Positions 1 through 5,960 of a DNA stretch of 5,960 bases are shown piece by piece; positions within the stretch are counted from its first letter, which is position 1, and each line of letters begins with the position of its first letter. The stretch comes from Actinomycetota bacterium (GTDB lineage Bacteria > Actinomycetota > Acidimicrobiia > Acidimicrobiales > Ilumatobacteraceae). The position numbers were made by a program, and so were the translations under genes. The DNA lies in NCBI GenBank assembly GCA_005805045.1, contig SYNW01000011.1, forward strand, positions 1 to 5,960. Reading direction: 5' to 3'. The notes below the pieces were generated by a model. The model was not told the DNA's origin, made no database searches, and was given only the letters and a program-made list of their open reading frames with translations.

Positions 1-87
1 GCGGTGAACGGTCGCACGGTGCGCAATATTGAGGCGATCGCGAACCCTGAAGCAATATCTGCGATCGTCGACGCATTGAAGCGGTAA
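1..87 (+). CDS. C-terminal end of an unidentified protein (5' partial)
   Basis: The first 28 codons read in frame from base 1 to a TAA at 85-87, and the rest of the gene lies left of the window. The visible tail contains VNGRTVRNIEAI followed by a helical-looking stretch ending in IVDALKR. This resembles the closing helix of a globular enzyme, but I cannot assign a family from so short a piece. The gene converges on the minus-strand PhnD-like gene, with only 9 bases between the two stop codons. That gap includes most of the 8-base palindrome GACCGGTC (91-98), which is too short to call a terminator. That the frame is coding is supported only by its being open and by ordinary-looking codon use, so confidence is moderate. 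Confidence 0.5.
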   Translation, partial: AVNGRTVRNIEAIANPEAISAIVDALKR

Positions 88-96
88 ATCGACCGG

Positions 97-861
97 TCAG
101 TTATTCGGTGTCAAGTTGCGCAACGGCAGATAATCATTCAAATCGAGCGAATCAAATCCGCAAATAAATAGTGCCGAAGTCGCGTCAGAAAGATTTGGTT
201 GGTGTGTCGCCGAGTGAATCGCTTGGCGCAACTCGGTTAATTGCGATTCGCTGATCGCCCGGTGAGCAATCAACGGCAAACACGGCACAAGAGGTCCGTT
301 GCAAATGACAAAAAGTGAAGCGATCAATTCGGGGTAAATTCGCCTCAGATGAGCCAAAGAGACGCTGTCAATTGACGCGACGTCTGCCTCGCCACGATGC
401 AGCATGCGCACGCTTTCGGCGTGCGATCCAGAGATGCGAACGTCGCCGCGCCAAGTTTCTTGAGGACCATGAATCGCGGCAATCAGACTGATCCAACCTG
501 AAAGGCTTTCAGTTCCGTTCACGGCAGCGACCGACCCTTGAAAATCAAACGGAGTGCCATCGACGCGACCAACGACAACGCTGCGATAAAAGTGGCTCGC
601 CGACTCGGGGGTCGTATGACGAAACGCGCCGACGACGCGAACCTTGTCGGTGAGCCGCGTCACGAGTGGCCAGCCACAGGACTGGCTGACGAAATCTTTG
701 TCGCTTTGCCAAAGGTTCGTCGGGTCGCTCGACCAAATTAAATTCGGCGCCACCCAACTACATTGATTTGAAACTTCTGTCCAAAGTTCTTCGTGTGCCC
801 AACGCACATCTTCAAACGGATAAAACCCCAGTTCGGCAATCGAATCGCCCGAGATCACCAT
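97..861 (-). CDS. PhnD-like (phosphate/phosphonate-binding family) substrate-binding protein without signal peptide
   Basis: This 254-residue protein matches the pattern of the PhnD-like periplasmic-binding-protein family (ABC phosphonate-type, type II binding fold). Visible marks are LGFYPFEDVRWAHEELW near residues 11-27, QSCGWPL at 60-66 (usual form QTCGYPL), the first-lobe segment FDFQGSVAAVNGTESLSGW at 105-123, GSHAESVRMLHRGEADVASID at 145-165, and LPLIAH at 195-200, with a closing GF...DY near 235-244. Unlike transporter receptors it has no signal peptide or lipobox: the N-terminus runs straight into the first domain, so it should be cytoplasmic. No ABC permease or ATPase is next to it. 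It begins 22 bases after the glutamate dehydrogenase stop and could be co-transcribed with it, but it also has its own -10-like hexamer. The ATG start (859-861) lacks a Shine-Dalgarno sequence. Ligand unknown; orphan members are often annotated as phosphonate-binding without proof. Confidence 0.85.
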   Translation of the reverse strand: MVISGDSIAELGFYPFEDVRWAHEELWTEVSNQCSWVAPNLIWSSDPTNLWQSDKDFVSQSCGWPLVTRLTDKVRVVGAFRHTTPESASHFYRSVVVGRVDGTPFDFQGSVAAVNGTESLSGWISLIAAIHGPQETWRGDVRISGSHAESVRMLHRGEADVASIDSVSLAHLRRIYPELIASLFVICNGPLVPCLPLIAHRAISESQLTELRQAIHSATHQPNLSDATSALFICGFDSLDLNDYLPLRNLTPNN

Positions 862-868
862 AAATCCA

Positions 869-874
869 AGGCTA
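869..874 (-). promoter_or_regulatory. Possible -10 element for leaderless PhnD-like gene
   Basis: On the minus strand the hexamer TAGCCT fits the actinobacterial -10 pattern TANNNT. It is followed by exactly 7 bases (TGGATTT) and then the ATG, so transcription would begin at or next to the start codon. No ribosome-binding site is present. The only -35-like match is TTGCAT, about 15 bases upstream inside the 3' end of the dehydrogenase gene, which is short spacing and weak. This is a pattern match, not proof. Confidence 0.3.
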
Positions 875-883
875 GTTAATTAT

Positions 884-2164
884 CTATGGATGCAACCCGC
901 GCATGCGATGCGAGTCGGCGATCGTCTTGATGCCGAGCACCGAGGCCGCCAAGCGATAGGGCAGTTTCTGCTTTACTGAGAACGAATGCAGTCGATTGAA
1001 CGCCGACCTCATCAGCGAAATAACTTTTTCGTTCACTTCCTCTTCGTCCCAACTTAGGTGGGCAAAGTTTTGACACTGCTCGAGGTAACTGCAGGTTACG
1101 CCGCCGGCGTTGGCGTAAACATCCGGCACGACAATGATGCCACGCTCAAGCAAAACGTCGTCGGCTTTTGGAGTGAGTGGTCCGTTGGCGCCCTCAACGA
1201 CAAGTTTGGCTTTTATCCGCGATGCGATGTTTTCGTCAACTACGTCGCCCAGCGCACACGGCATAAGAATGTCGCAATCAAGTGTGAAGATGCTTGTTGA
1301 TCTATCAGCGCCCTCGCCGATTACTTCGCCACAATCAGTCGCTGTGACGCTGCGTGCACCTTCGCGTATTTTGCGGTCGATCATCGCGATATCGAGACCA
1401 CGAGCGTTGTGTATCGCGCCACCGACATCGGCGACCGCAACAATTTTTGCTCCGCGAGCATTTGCCAGGCGAGCGGCCCATGCACCCACTTGTCCGTAGC
1501 CCTGAATCGCAATTCTCGCGCCATTCAGCGAGAGCCCGATTTTTTCTCCAGCAAGTGCAGCGGCTTCAACAGCCCCGCGACCAGTTGCCGATTCACGACC
1601 GAGCGACCCACCCAGTTCAATTGGCTTGCCGGTCACGACGCCCGGCACGATGTGACCAACACTCGCCGAATATTGGTCGAGCACCCAGGCCATGACCTGG
1701 GCGTTGGTTCCGACATCAGGCGCAGGGACATCTTTGTCGGGACCCAAAAATGGAATAAGTTCTGAAACATACCGACGCGTGATTCGCTCAAGTTCTCCGG
1801 TAGACAATGTTTTGGGATCGATAGCGATGCCGCCCTTTGCACCGCCCAGCGGCAAGTTCATGATCGCCGTCTTCAGCGACATGCCGATTGCCAGCGCCAC
1901 AACTTCGTCGCGGGTCACACCTGGGTGATAACGAATGCCACCTTTGGCCGGACCACGAGTTGTGTTGTGGTGCACTCTCCAACCAATGAGATGATCACGA
2001 GTGCCATCATCGCGACGAAACGGAATTGAAACTTCGAGTATGCGACGCGGGGCGATGATCGTCTCAATCAATCCATCATCAAGACCCAACCATTCGCCGG
2101 CTTGGCGCATTCGAAACTCGGCCGATTCAAGCGCTAATTCTTTCGGCGCATGTGATGAAGTCAT
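884..2164 (-). CDS. gdhA: Glutamate dehydrogenase, hexameric, probably NAD-dependent
   Basis: The product catalyses reversible oxidative deamination of glutamate to 2-oxoglutarate and ammonia in the cytoplasm. Its 426 residues are close to the usual length of the small hexameric GudB/RocG/GdhA enzymes. In order from the ATG: GPAKGGIRYHP with substrate lysine K74; MSLKTA with K98; PLGGAKGGI with catalytic K110; VPAPDVGTN with D150; then the Rossmann domain with GYGQVG at 222-227 and acidic D246 at the end of the second strand, which favours NAD over NADP. S359 in GGVTCSYLEQCQN matches the serine that, with K74, binds the glutamate side chain, so glutamate is preferred over leucine, valine or phenylalanine as substrate. 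The block SYLEQCQN differs from the common SYFEWVQN. The frame extends to a TTG at 2182, but the ATG at 2164 is a more normal start. It follows the GGDEF-EAL gene by 71 bases and precedes the PhnD-like gene by 22. Confidence 0.95.
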   Translation of the reverse strand: MTSSHAPKELALESAEFRMRQAGEWLGLDDGLIETIIAPRRILEVSIPFRRDDGTRDHLIGWRVHHNTTRGPAKGGIRYHPGVTRDEVVALAIGMSLKTAIMNLPLGGAKGGIAIDPKTLSTGELERITRRYVSELIPFLGPDKDVPAPDVGTNAQVMAWVLDQYSASVGHIVPGVVTGKPIELGGSLGRESATGRGAVEAAALAGEKIGLSLNGARIAIQGYGQVGAWAARLANARGAKIVAVADVGGAIHNARGLDIAMIDRKIREGARSVTATDCGEVIGEGADRSTSIFTLDCDILMPCALGDVVDENIASRIKAKLVVEGANGPLTPKADDVLLERGIIVVPDVYANAGGVTCSYLEQCQNFAHLSWDEEEVNEKVISLMRSAFNRLHSFSVKQKLPYRLAASVLGIKTIADSHRMRGLHP

Positions 2165-2170
2165 GTTTCT

Positions 2171-2176
2171 ATTCTG
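2171..2176 (-). promoter_or_regulatory. Possible -10 element for glutamate dehydrogenase
   Basis: On the minus strand CAGAAT, one base off the TANNNT pattern, sits 6 bases before the chosen ATG at 2164. This spacing would give a leaderless transcript and would place the alternative TTG start (2182) upstream of the transcription start, excluding it. There is no convincing -35 box. A GGGG run lies about 12 bases before the ATG, too far for a good ribosome-binding site. Weak evidence. Confidence 0.2.
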
Positions 2177-2189
2177 CCCCAAATTGGAG

Positions 2190-2238
2190 AACCGATAGTG
2201 AAACTGAGATGAATACTCGGTTTAGTCGCTAATCACTA
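2190..2238. repeat. Two interleaved 6-bp inverted repeats between gdhA and the GGDEF-EAL gene
   Basis: AACCGA (2190-2195) is the exact reverse complement of TCGGTT (2217-2222), and TAGTGA (2196-2201) of TCACTA (2233-2238). The first arms are adjacent and the pairs cross in the order A-B-A'-B', the topology of an H-type pseudoknot, rather than nesting as a hairpin. On the minus strand the outermost arm is the tandem stop TAG-TGA that ends the GGDEF-EAL gene. There is no uridine run, so it does not look like an intrinsic terminator. With arms of only 6 bases it may be chance. Confidence 0.25.
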
Positions 2239-4512
2239 GAGGGGGCGCAAGCGTGGCCACTTGCCAATTTTGTCCAATCCGGCAACGGTGCTGGCCATTG
2301 TCTCTGGCGTAACGGGATGACTAATCAAATAGCCCTGCGCCTTGCTGCAGTGCAAGTCGCCAAGAGCGTGCAACTGTTCGACCGTTTCGACACCCTCTGC
2401 TACGACATCAAGGCCAAGCGAGTTGGCCATGGCGATGATCGTTTTAACGAGCGATCTTGCGTTCGCATCGCTCGCCAACTCGTTGATGAAAGTCCTGTCA
2501 ATTTTTAATCTATGGATCGGGAATCGCTGCAAAAAAGACAACGAAGAATATCCGGTACCGAAGTCGTCGATCGCGACGCGCACGCCGATGTCAGAAAGTC
2601 TGCGCAAGGTGTCGAGGGCTTGTTCGGGTTGGGTGATCATCACACCTTCGGTCACTTCAAGCCACAATTGATCTGCTGGCATTCGTGACCGAATCAAAGC
2701 TTCGTTGACGACGGCAACAAAATTTGGATCATGCAATTGTCGCGGAGACACATTTACCGACATGGTTGCATCAAGACGACAAATACCTTGGTTGATCCAT
2801 CCGCGCAAGTGGGTGAGCGCCTCAAGCAATGCCCAAGAGCCAATCGGCACGATGATGCCCGTCTCTTCGGCAATCGGTATGAACTCGGCGGGCGAGACGG
2901 TCGTTCCGTCTTCCATATCCCAACGCATAAGAGCCTCGAACCCAATCACATCACCCAGATCAATGTCAATAATTGGCTGATGCACGAGCCTCAGTTCGCG
3001 ACGCTCGAGCGCCCGATAAAGCGCCGTTTCAACTGCGAGACGCTGGTTGACTCGCTCAAGCATTGATTTGTCAAAAATTGCGACGCAGTTTCGCCCAGCA
3101 TCTTTGGCTCGGTACATCGCAGTGTCGGCGTGACGCAGCAAGTCATCGGCCGTCATCGTGATCTCTTGGTCGTGCACGGCAACGCCGATGCTCGCCGAGA
3201 CGAAAACATCTCCTTGACGCAATGAGAGCGGTTCGTGAAATGACTCGAGCACCATGTCAGCAAGAAGAACCGCGTCACTTTGGTTTTTTGACCTGGCATC
3301 GAGCACCACAAACTCATCACCCGATATTCTTCCGACAATGCATCTCTCTGGCAATGCGACACGAAGTCTTTGAGCGACAGAGATGAGAACGTCGTCGCCT
3401 GCTGAGTGCCCAAGACTGTCGTTGATATTCTTGAAGCGATCGACATCGATAAACAAGACAGTCGGTGCACAACTATTGAAACGCGACTTGAGTATCGCGG
3501 CAGAAACATGTTCGAGCATCAAACCACGATTTGGCAGGTTTGTCAGAGCATCCGTCTGCGCCGAATCAATCAGGCGCTGTTGCAGTGAAGCGCTGGCGCG
3601 AACCGAAAATATCACCCGTGCAGTCACTGCCAATGCCAATACGAAGATAGAAACTGCCCTGACTGTTCGATCGGTTTCATTTGTCGGAGTGGTCAGAGCC
3701 AGAACAACGACCGGCAAAACGAGCGCGGCTGTTGTCAACACGAGTCGGCCCAAGAGTGGTTGTTTTGATCGAACAGCCGCGTCCGATGACAGCGTCGAAA
3801 CACTCGGGTGCAGAATCGTCGCCGATACCAAAAACAAACTCGCGACGTAGGGGGCGTTTGCAATCTGTTCATCTATCTGAAGTCGTTCGGATTGATTTGT
3901 CGCATACAAAAGGTCCCCGACCAACGAGGAAAAAATCGCGCCGCTAGCCAACCACACGGCGGGCGTGCGCTCTGAGTCTCCAAATAAAAGCGTGGCCAAC
4001 ATAAAAATGACAACAGCACTCGATGCCAGTGTGATTCCACGAACAGCGGTCACCGAGAAAACATCTTGCGAGTTCGCACGCGCAGGATTCAAAAAAACTA
4101 CCCAGATCAAGAACCACGAGCCGAGTCCGATAATCAGTGAATCAAAGATGACGTTCAAAGCATCTCGACCGATTCGGTTTTGCACCGTCACGAATAGACC
4201 ACAGACCAGAATCAACTGCACGGTCAGAAACAACGCCTCTGAAATCACTTGGGTGGAGATCGAGTCTGAATCTCTGTTGTCAAAGATTTGTGCAGCAATC
4301 AAGAATGAGACAAGCAACAACAATGCAGGCCAAACTCGGCGGTCAGGTTTATTGACAACGGTGCCGATCACCACGGCGATGATGACCTGGACGGCTGCGA
4401 TCAGATAGATCAGGTTGTTGAGCTCGCCACTTGGCCCGAAAATATGCAGGCTTGCGGCGATGAGAGCGAAGCCGATCATCACCCACGCCGCGCGAGAAAC
4501 GGCTTTGGACAT
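2236..4512 (-). CDS. Membrane GGDEF-EAL protein, probable cyclic-di-GMP phosphodiesterase
   Basis: A 758-residue bifunctional-type cyclic-di-GMP enzyme. Residues 1 to about 305 hold some 8-10 hydrophobic segments (for example near 10-26, 33-53, 60-76, 92-110, 122-141, 160-178, 255-276, 285-304), so the N-terminus is a multi-pass membrane sensor I cannot name. No PAS or HAMP domain is evident. The GGDEF domain spans about 318-482: TDALTNLPNR, FIDVDRFKNIND with metal-ligand D356, and the signature as SGDEF (397-401). The feedback I-site RxxD is absent. The EAL domain (about 494-745) retains the expected catalytic set: E526 in EALMRW, N587, E619, D649-D650 in DDFGTGYSS, K670, E706 and Q727. Net phosphodiesterase activity is therefore likely; the GGDEF half may be weakly active or a GTP-binding regulator. 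A GTG directly precedes the chosen ATG, and either could be the start. The gene ends in tandem stops, TAG then TGA. Confidence 0.93.
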   Translation of the reverse strand: MSKAVSRAAWVMIGFALIAASLHIFGPSGELNNLIYLIAAVQVIIAVVIGTVVNKPDRRVWPALLLLVSFLIAAQIFDNRDSDSISTQVISEALFLTVQLILVCGLFVTVQNRIGRDALNVIFDSLIIGLGSWFLIWVVFLNPARANSQDVFSVTAVRGITLASSAVVIFMLATLLFGDSERTPAVWLASGAIFSSLVGDLLYATNQSERLQIDEQIANAPYVASLFLVSATILHPSVSTLSSDAAVRSKQPLLGRLVLTTAALVLPVVVLALTTPTNETDRTVRAVSIFVLALAVTARVIFSVRASASLQQRLIDSAQTDALTNLPNRGLMLEHVSAAILKSRFNSCAPTVLFIDVDRFKNINDSLGHSAGDDVLISVAQRLRVALPERCIVGRISGDEFVVLDARSKNQSDAVLLADMVLESFHEPLSLRQGDVFVSASIGVAVHDQEITMTADDLLRHADTAMYRAKDAGRNCVAIFDKSMLERVNQRLAVETALYRALERRELRLVHQPIIDIDLGDVIGFEALMRWDMEDGTTVSPAEFIPIAEETGIIVPIGSWALLEALTHLRGWINQGICRLDATMSVNVSPRQLHDPNFVAVVNEALIRSRMPADQLWLEVTEGVMITQPEQALDTLRRLSDIGVRVAIDDFGTGYSSLSFLQRFPIHRLKIDRTFINELASDANARSLVKTIIAMANSLGLDVVAEGVETVEQLHALGDLHCSKAQGYLISHPVTPETMASTVAGLDKIGKWPRLRPL

Positions 4513-4643
4513 CACGAAAACGGTACTACATATGTTTTGTGCGGTATACGACGGCGCGAAGGTGGGATGTTCTAAACTTGAGCTAGGCGGGGTTTTGGAC
4601 CAACGGTCGGCGTACTGTCGTGCCGAGAAAGAACTTGTCGCCG
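4513..4643. promoter_or_regulatory. Divergent intergenic region
   Basis: This stretch of about 130 bases separates the minus-strand GGDEF-EAL gene from the plus-strand GNAT-like gene and must carry both start signals. It contains two short perfect palindromes, ACATATGT (4528-4535) and GTATAC (4544-4549), which could be part of an operator. Plus-strand TANNNT candidates are TAAACT (4573-4578) and TACTGT (4613-4618), neither with a good -35 box. I see no small gene or structured RNA here. Confidence 0.4.
4520..4525 (-). promoter_or_regulatory. Possible -10 element for leaderless GGDEF-EAL gene
   Basis: On the minus strand TACCGT fits TANNNT and is followed by 7 bases before the ATG at 4512, or 4 before the overlapping GTG. 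Transcription would then begin at the start codon, matching the absence of any Shine-Dalgarno sequence. The expected -35 position shows no TTGACA-like hexamer. The identical 7-base spacing at the PhnD-like gene strengthens the reading slightly. Confidence 0.3.
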
Positions 4644-5264
4644 ATGTTTGTTACCCGTCATTCCAATGTCGTAGATCTGGCATTGCGGGAAAAGTTGTGG
4701 CATCTCTATCGGTGCGCATATCAGCAGACTGCCGAGGCCACCGTAACCCACGAGATGCTCGAGCAAAGTGAATTCAACGACCAGATTGCACGGGATTCAA
4801 ACCGTGTCTGGGTGGTTTGGTGCGATTCTCTGCCGGTGGCGATGACGCTTGTGTCGACCGATGTTCGCGCCACGCGTTGGTTGAGCGACATATATTTCGA
4901 AAAACATTTTCCTGAGCGGTTTAAAGCAGGACAAGTTCACTACATCGTCTGGGTCGTAGTTGATGCAGCCGCAGATGTGCACGGCGCCAATTCGTTGTTG
5001 GCTCGTCAGGCACTTTCTGCAGAAGCCCGTGACGGCGCACTGCTCGTGTTCGATGTGCCCGATCTTCATCAGCCAGGACCAAAAGGTGGGGCAGCAGAGT
5101 TGCTTTATCGAATGGCCAAGATGGTCGGCGATGTCGAATTGTTGCCTCTCTCAACGCAACGCTATTTTGCGCTCGACTTCGCAACATCTGCAAGAACCAA
5201 CTCGGTTAACGGTTCTAATCAAGCAGATAATTCGCAAAATATAGATCGCGTAGTACTCCGCTAG
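4644..5264 (+). CDS. Uncharacterised protein with GNAT acetyltransferase-like layout
   Basis: I do not recognise this 206-residue protein firmly. Its layout suggests a GNAT (acyl-CoA N-acyltransferase) fold: a first helix REKLWHLYRCAYQ (about 15-27), paired strands around VWVVWCDSLPVAMTLVSTD (55-73), a central strand VHYIVWVVVDAA (98-109), then HGANSLLARQAL (113-124), where GNAT enzymes carry the CoA-binding loop and helix, and the strand GALLVFDV (131-138). The canonical Q/RxxGxG/A loop is only partly matched, so activity is uncertain. The last 25 or so residues are rich in Asn, Ser and Gln and look disordered. No signal peptide or membrane segment is visible. The frame is open back to 4587 and a GTG at 4620 would add 8 residues; I chose the ATG at 4644, though neither start has a clear ribosome-binding site. 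The stop is 13 bases from phoH, so the two may be co-transcribed. Confidence 0.7.
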   Translation: MFVTRHSNVVDLALREKLWHLYRCAYQQTAEATVTHEMLEQSEFNDQIARDSNRVWVVWCDSLPVAMTLVSTDVRATRWLSDIYFEKHFPERFKAGQVHYIVWVVVDAAADVHGANSLLARQALSAEARDGALLVFDVPDLHQPGPKGGAAELLYRMAKMVGDVELLPLSTQRYFALDFATSARTNSVNGSNQADNSQNIDRVVLR

Positions 5265-5267
5265 TCT
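5262..5267 (+). promoter_or_regulatory. Possible -10 element for phoH overlapping the upstream stop codon
   Basis: TAGTCT fits TANNNT and its first three bases are the TAG stop of the GNAT-like gene. It lies 10 bases before the phoH ATG, which would give a leader of about 3 bases. TAACCT (5268-5273) is another match but sits too close to the ATG. No -35 box is visible, and phoH may simply be read through from the upstream gene. No Shine-Dalgarno sequence precedes phoH. Confidence 0.2.
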
Positions 5268-5277
5268 TAACCTGCAG

Positions 5278-5960
5278 ATGAGTGTTTCCGTAGCCGCAGT
5301 AACGGTTGTTGTGCCAGGTTCACACTTAATGTCAGGTTTGCTCGGTGAACGAGACTCGCACCTACGGCTGATTGAAAGCAAGTTTCCGAATACCACGATC
5401 TCCGTGCGCGGCAACGAAATTTCCATCTCTAGAGATGAGACAGACACGGTGGGCCGCCTGTTTGAAGAGCTCACATCCCTACTTCAGGCTGGCGAAAATC
5501 TCGACTTGACCGTGGTGGCTCGCAGCATTGAGATGCTTCGATTGCAGCAGCGACCAACGTCGGTGCTGACGCACGACATCCACCGCGCGATTCACGGCAA
5601 GCCAGTGCGGCCAAAGACTTCGGGACAAAAGCAATATGTCGATGCGATTCGTGACAGTGTGATCACTTTTGGTCTTGGCCCTGCGGGCACGGGAAAGAGT
5701 TGGCTGGCCATCGCTATGGCGGTGCATGCGCTGCAGACAAAAACTGTTCAGAGAATTATTCTCACTCGACCCGCAGTCGAGGCAGGCGAGCGGCTTGGTT
5801 TTTTACCCGGTGATTTGATGGCCAAACTAGATCCTTATCTTCGGCCACTTTATGACGCACTGCACGACATGGTCGGCGCCGAGGGTGCCCAAAAACTTAT
5901 TGAGAAACAAATCGTCGAAGTCGCGCCGCTTGCCTACATGCGTGGGCGAACGCTCAACAA
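5278..5960 (+). CDS. phoH: PhoH family ATPase (3' partial)
   Basis: The first 227 codons of a PhoH/YbeZ-type P-loop ATPase, a cytoplasmic protein linked to RNA metabolism and often encoded next to the endoribonuclease gene ybeY. Residues 1 to about 105 form the family's variable N-terminal region, including NLDLTVVARSIEML (74-87). The core begins at TSGQKQYVDAI (114-124), followed by Walker A GPAGTGKS (134-141), then ILTRPAVEAGERLGFLPGDL (161-180), a strongly conserved PhoH block, and DPYLRPLYDAL (185-195). The window ends within MRGRTLN, immediately before the expected Walker B segment with its DEAQN motif. About 90-120 residues should follow, judging by a usual length of 320-350. The ATG at 5278 starts 13 bases after the upstream stop. 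No break or missing catalytic residue is seen in the visible part. The name reflects phosphate-starvation induction in E. coli; no Pho-box was recognised here. Confidence 0.95.
   Translation, partial: MSVSVAAVTVVVPGSHLMSGLLGERDSHLRLIESKFPNTTISVRGNEISISRDETDTVGRLFEELTSLLQAGENLDLTVVARSIEMLRLQQRPTSVLTHDIHRAIHGKPVRPKTSGQKQYVDAIRDSVITFGLGPAGTGKSWLAIAMAVHALQTKTVQRIILTRPAVEAGERLGFLPGDLMAKLDPYLRPLYDALHDMVGAEGAQKLIEKQIVEVAPLAYMRGRTLN

Noticed and set aside
34..41. GCGATCGC palindrome, the cyanobacterial HIP1 sequence
   Set aside because: I noticed only this one exact copy; HIP1 genomes carry it at high density, and the other genes do not suggest cyanobacteria.
88..96. Bidirectional terminator between the converging genes at the left edge
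   Set aside because: Only 9 bases separate the stops; the GACCGGTC palindrome has no loop and no flanking T-run.
1134..1499. Plus-strand open frame of 121 codons opposite glutamate dehydrogenase
   Set aside because: It mirrors a strongly conserved gene on the other strand, has a low-complexity Ser/Ala/Arg/Pro composition typical of an antisense shadow, and shows no domain.
2165..2182. TTG start giving a glutamate dehydrogenase six residues longer
   Set aside because: The TTG lacks a ribosome-binding site and would lie upstream of the likely transcript start; the ATG at 2164 gives a normal family length.
3383..3850. Plus-strand open frame of 155 codons opposite the GGDEF-EAL gene
   Set aside because: Composition is Thr/Arg/Ser/Ala-rich and it is antisense to recognisable GGDEF and membrane coding sequence; no start signal or family resemblance.
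3965..4408. Plus-strand open frame of 147 codons opposite the membrane segments
   Set aside because: It is the complement of hydrophobic transmembrane codons, which yields polar Lys/Asn/Thr-rich nonsense protein.
5151..5474. Minus-strand open frame of 107 codons across the GNAT-like/phoH junction
   Set aside because: It is antisense to the firmly identified phoH start and has no domain or start signal.

Overview
The window reads as a compact, mid-GC (roughly half G+C by eye) bacterial chromosome segment. I think an actinobacterium is most likely, perhaps an aquatic Acidimicrobiia-type lineage. The reasons are the moderate GC with many GCGA/TCGC words, the near absence of Shine-Dalgarno sequences, and TANNNT hexamers 6-7 bases before several start codons, which looks like leaderless transcription. 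This is inference; no rRNA or other marker gene is present. I see no mobile element, CRISPR array, tRNA or rRNA.

Layout. Bases 1-87 are the last 28 codons of an unidentified plus-strand gene. Three minus-strand genes follow. In transcription order (right to left) they are: a membrane GGDEF-EAL protein for cyclic-di-GMP turnover (2236-4512); a hexameric-type, probably NAD-linked glutamate dehydrogenase (884-2164); and a signal-peptide-less relative of the phosphonate-binding protein PhnD (97-861). The gaps between them are 71 and 22 bases. Each has its own possible -10 element, so they may be read both together and singly. A divergent intergenic region (about 4513-4643) separates them from two plus-strand genes: an orphan protein with a GNAT-like layout (4644-5264) and, 13 bases later, the start of a phoH-family ATPase gene (5278 to the window edge, cut just before the expected Walker B motif).

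How the genes may work together. Glutamate dehydrogenase links carbon and nitrogen metabolism. The PhnD-like protein has the ligand-binding fold of an uptake receptor but no visible export signal or transporter partner, so an intracellular small-molecule sensing or binding role next to glutamate metabolism is a reasonable, untested idea. The GGDEF-EAL protein has every EAL catalytic residue but an SGDEF in place of GGDEF and no I-site, which suggests net cyclic-di-GMP degradation. PhoH is normally followed by ybeY and other RNA-maturation genes, which would lie beyond the right edge. I found no clearly new multi-gene system. The most unusual points are the orphan cytoplasmic PhnD-like protein, the GNAT-like gene leading into phoH, and the repeated leaderless start architecture.
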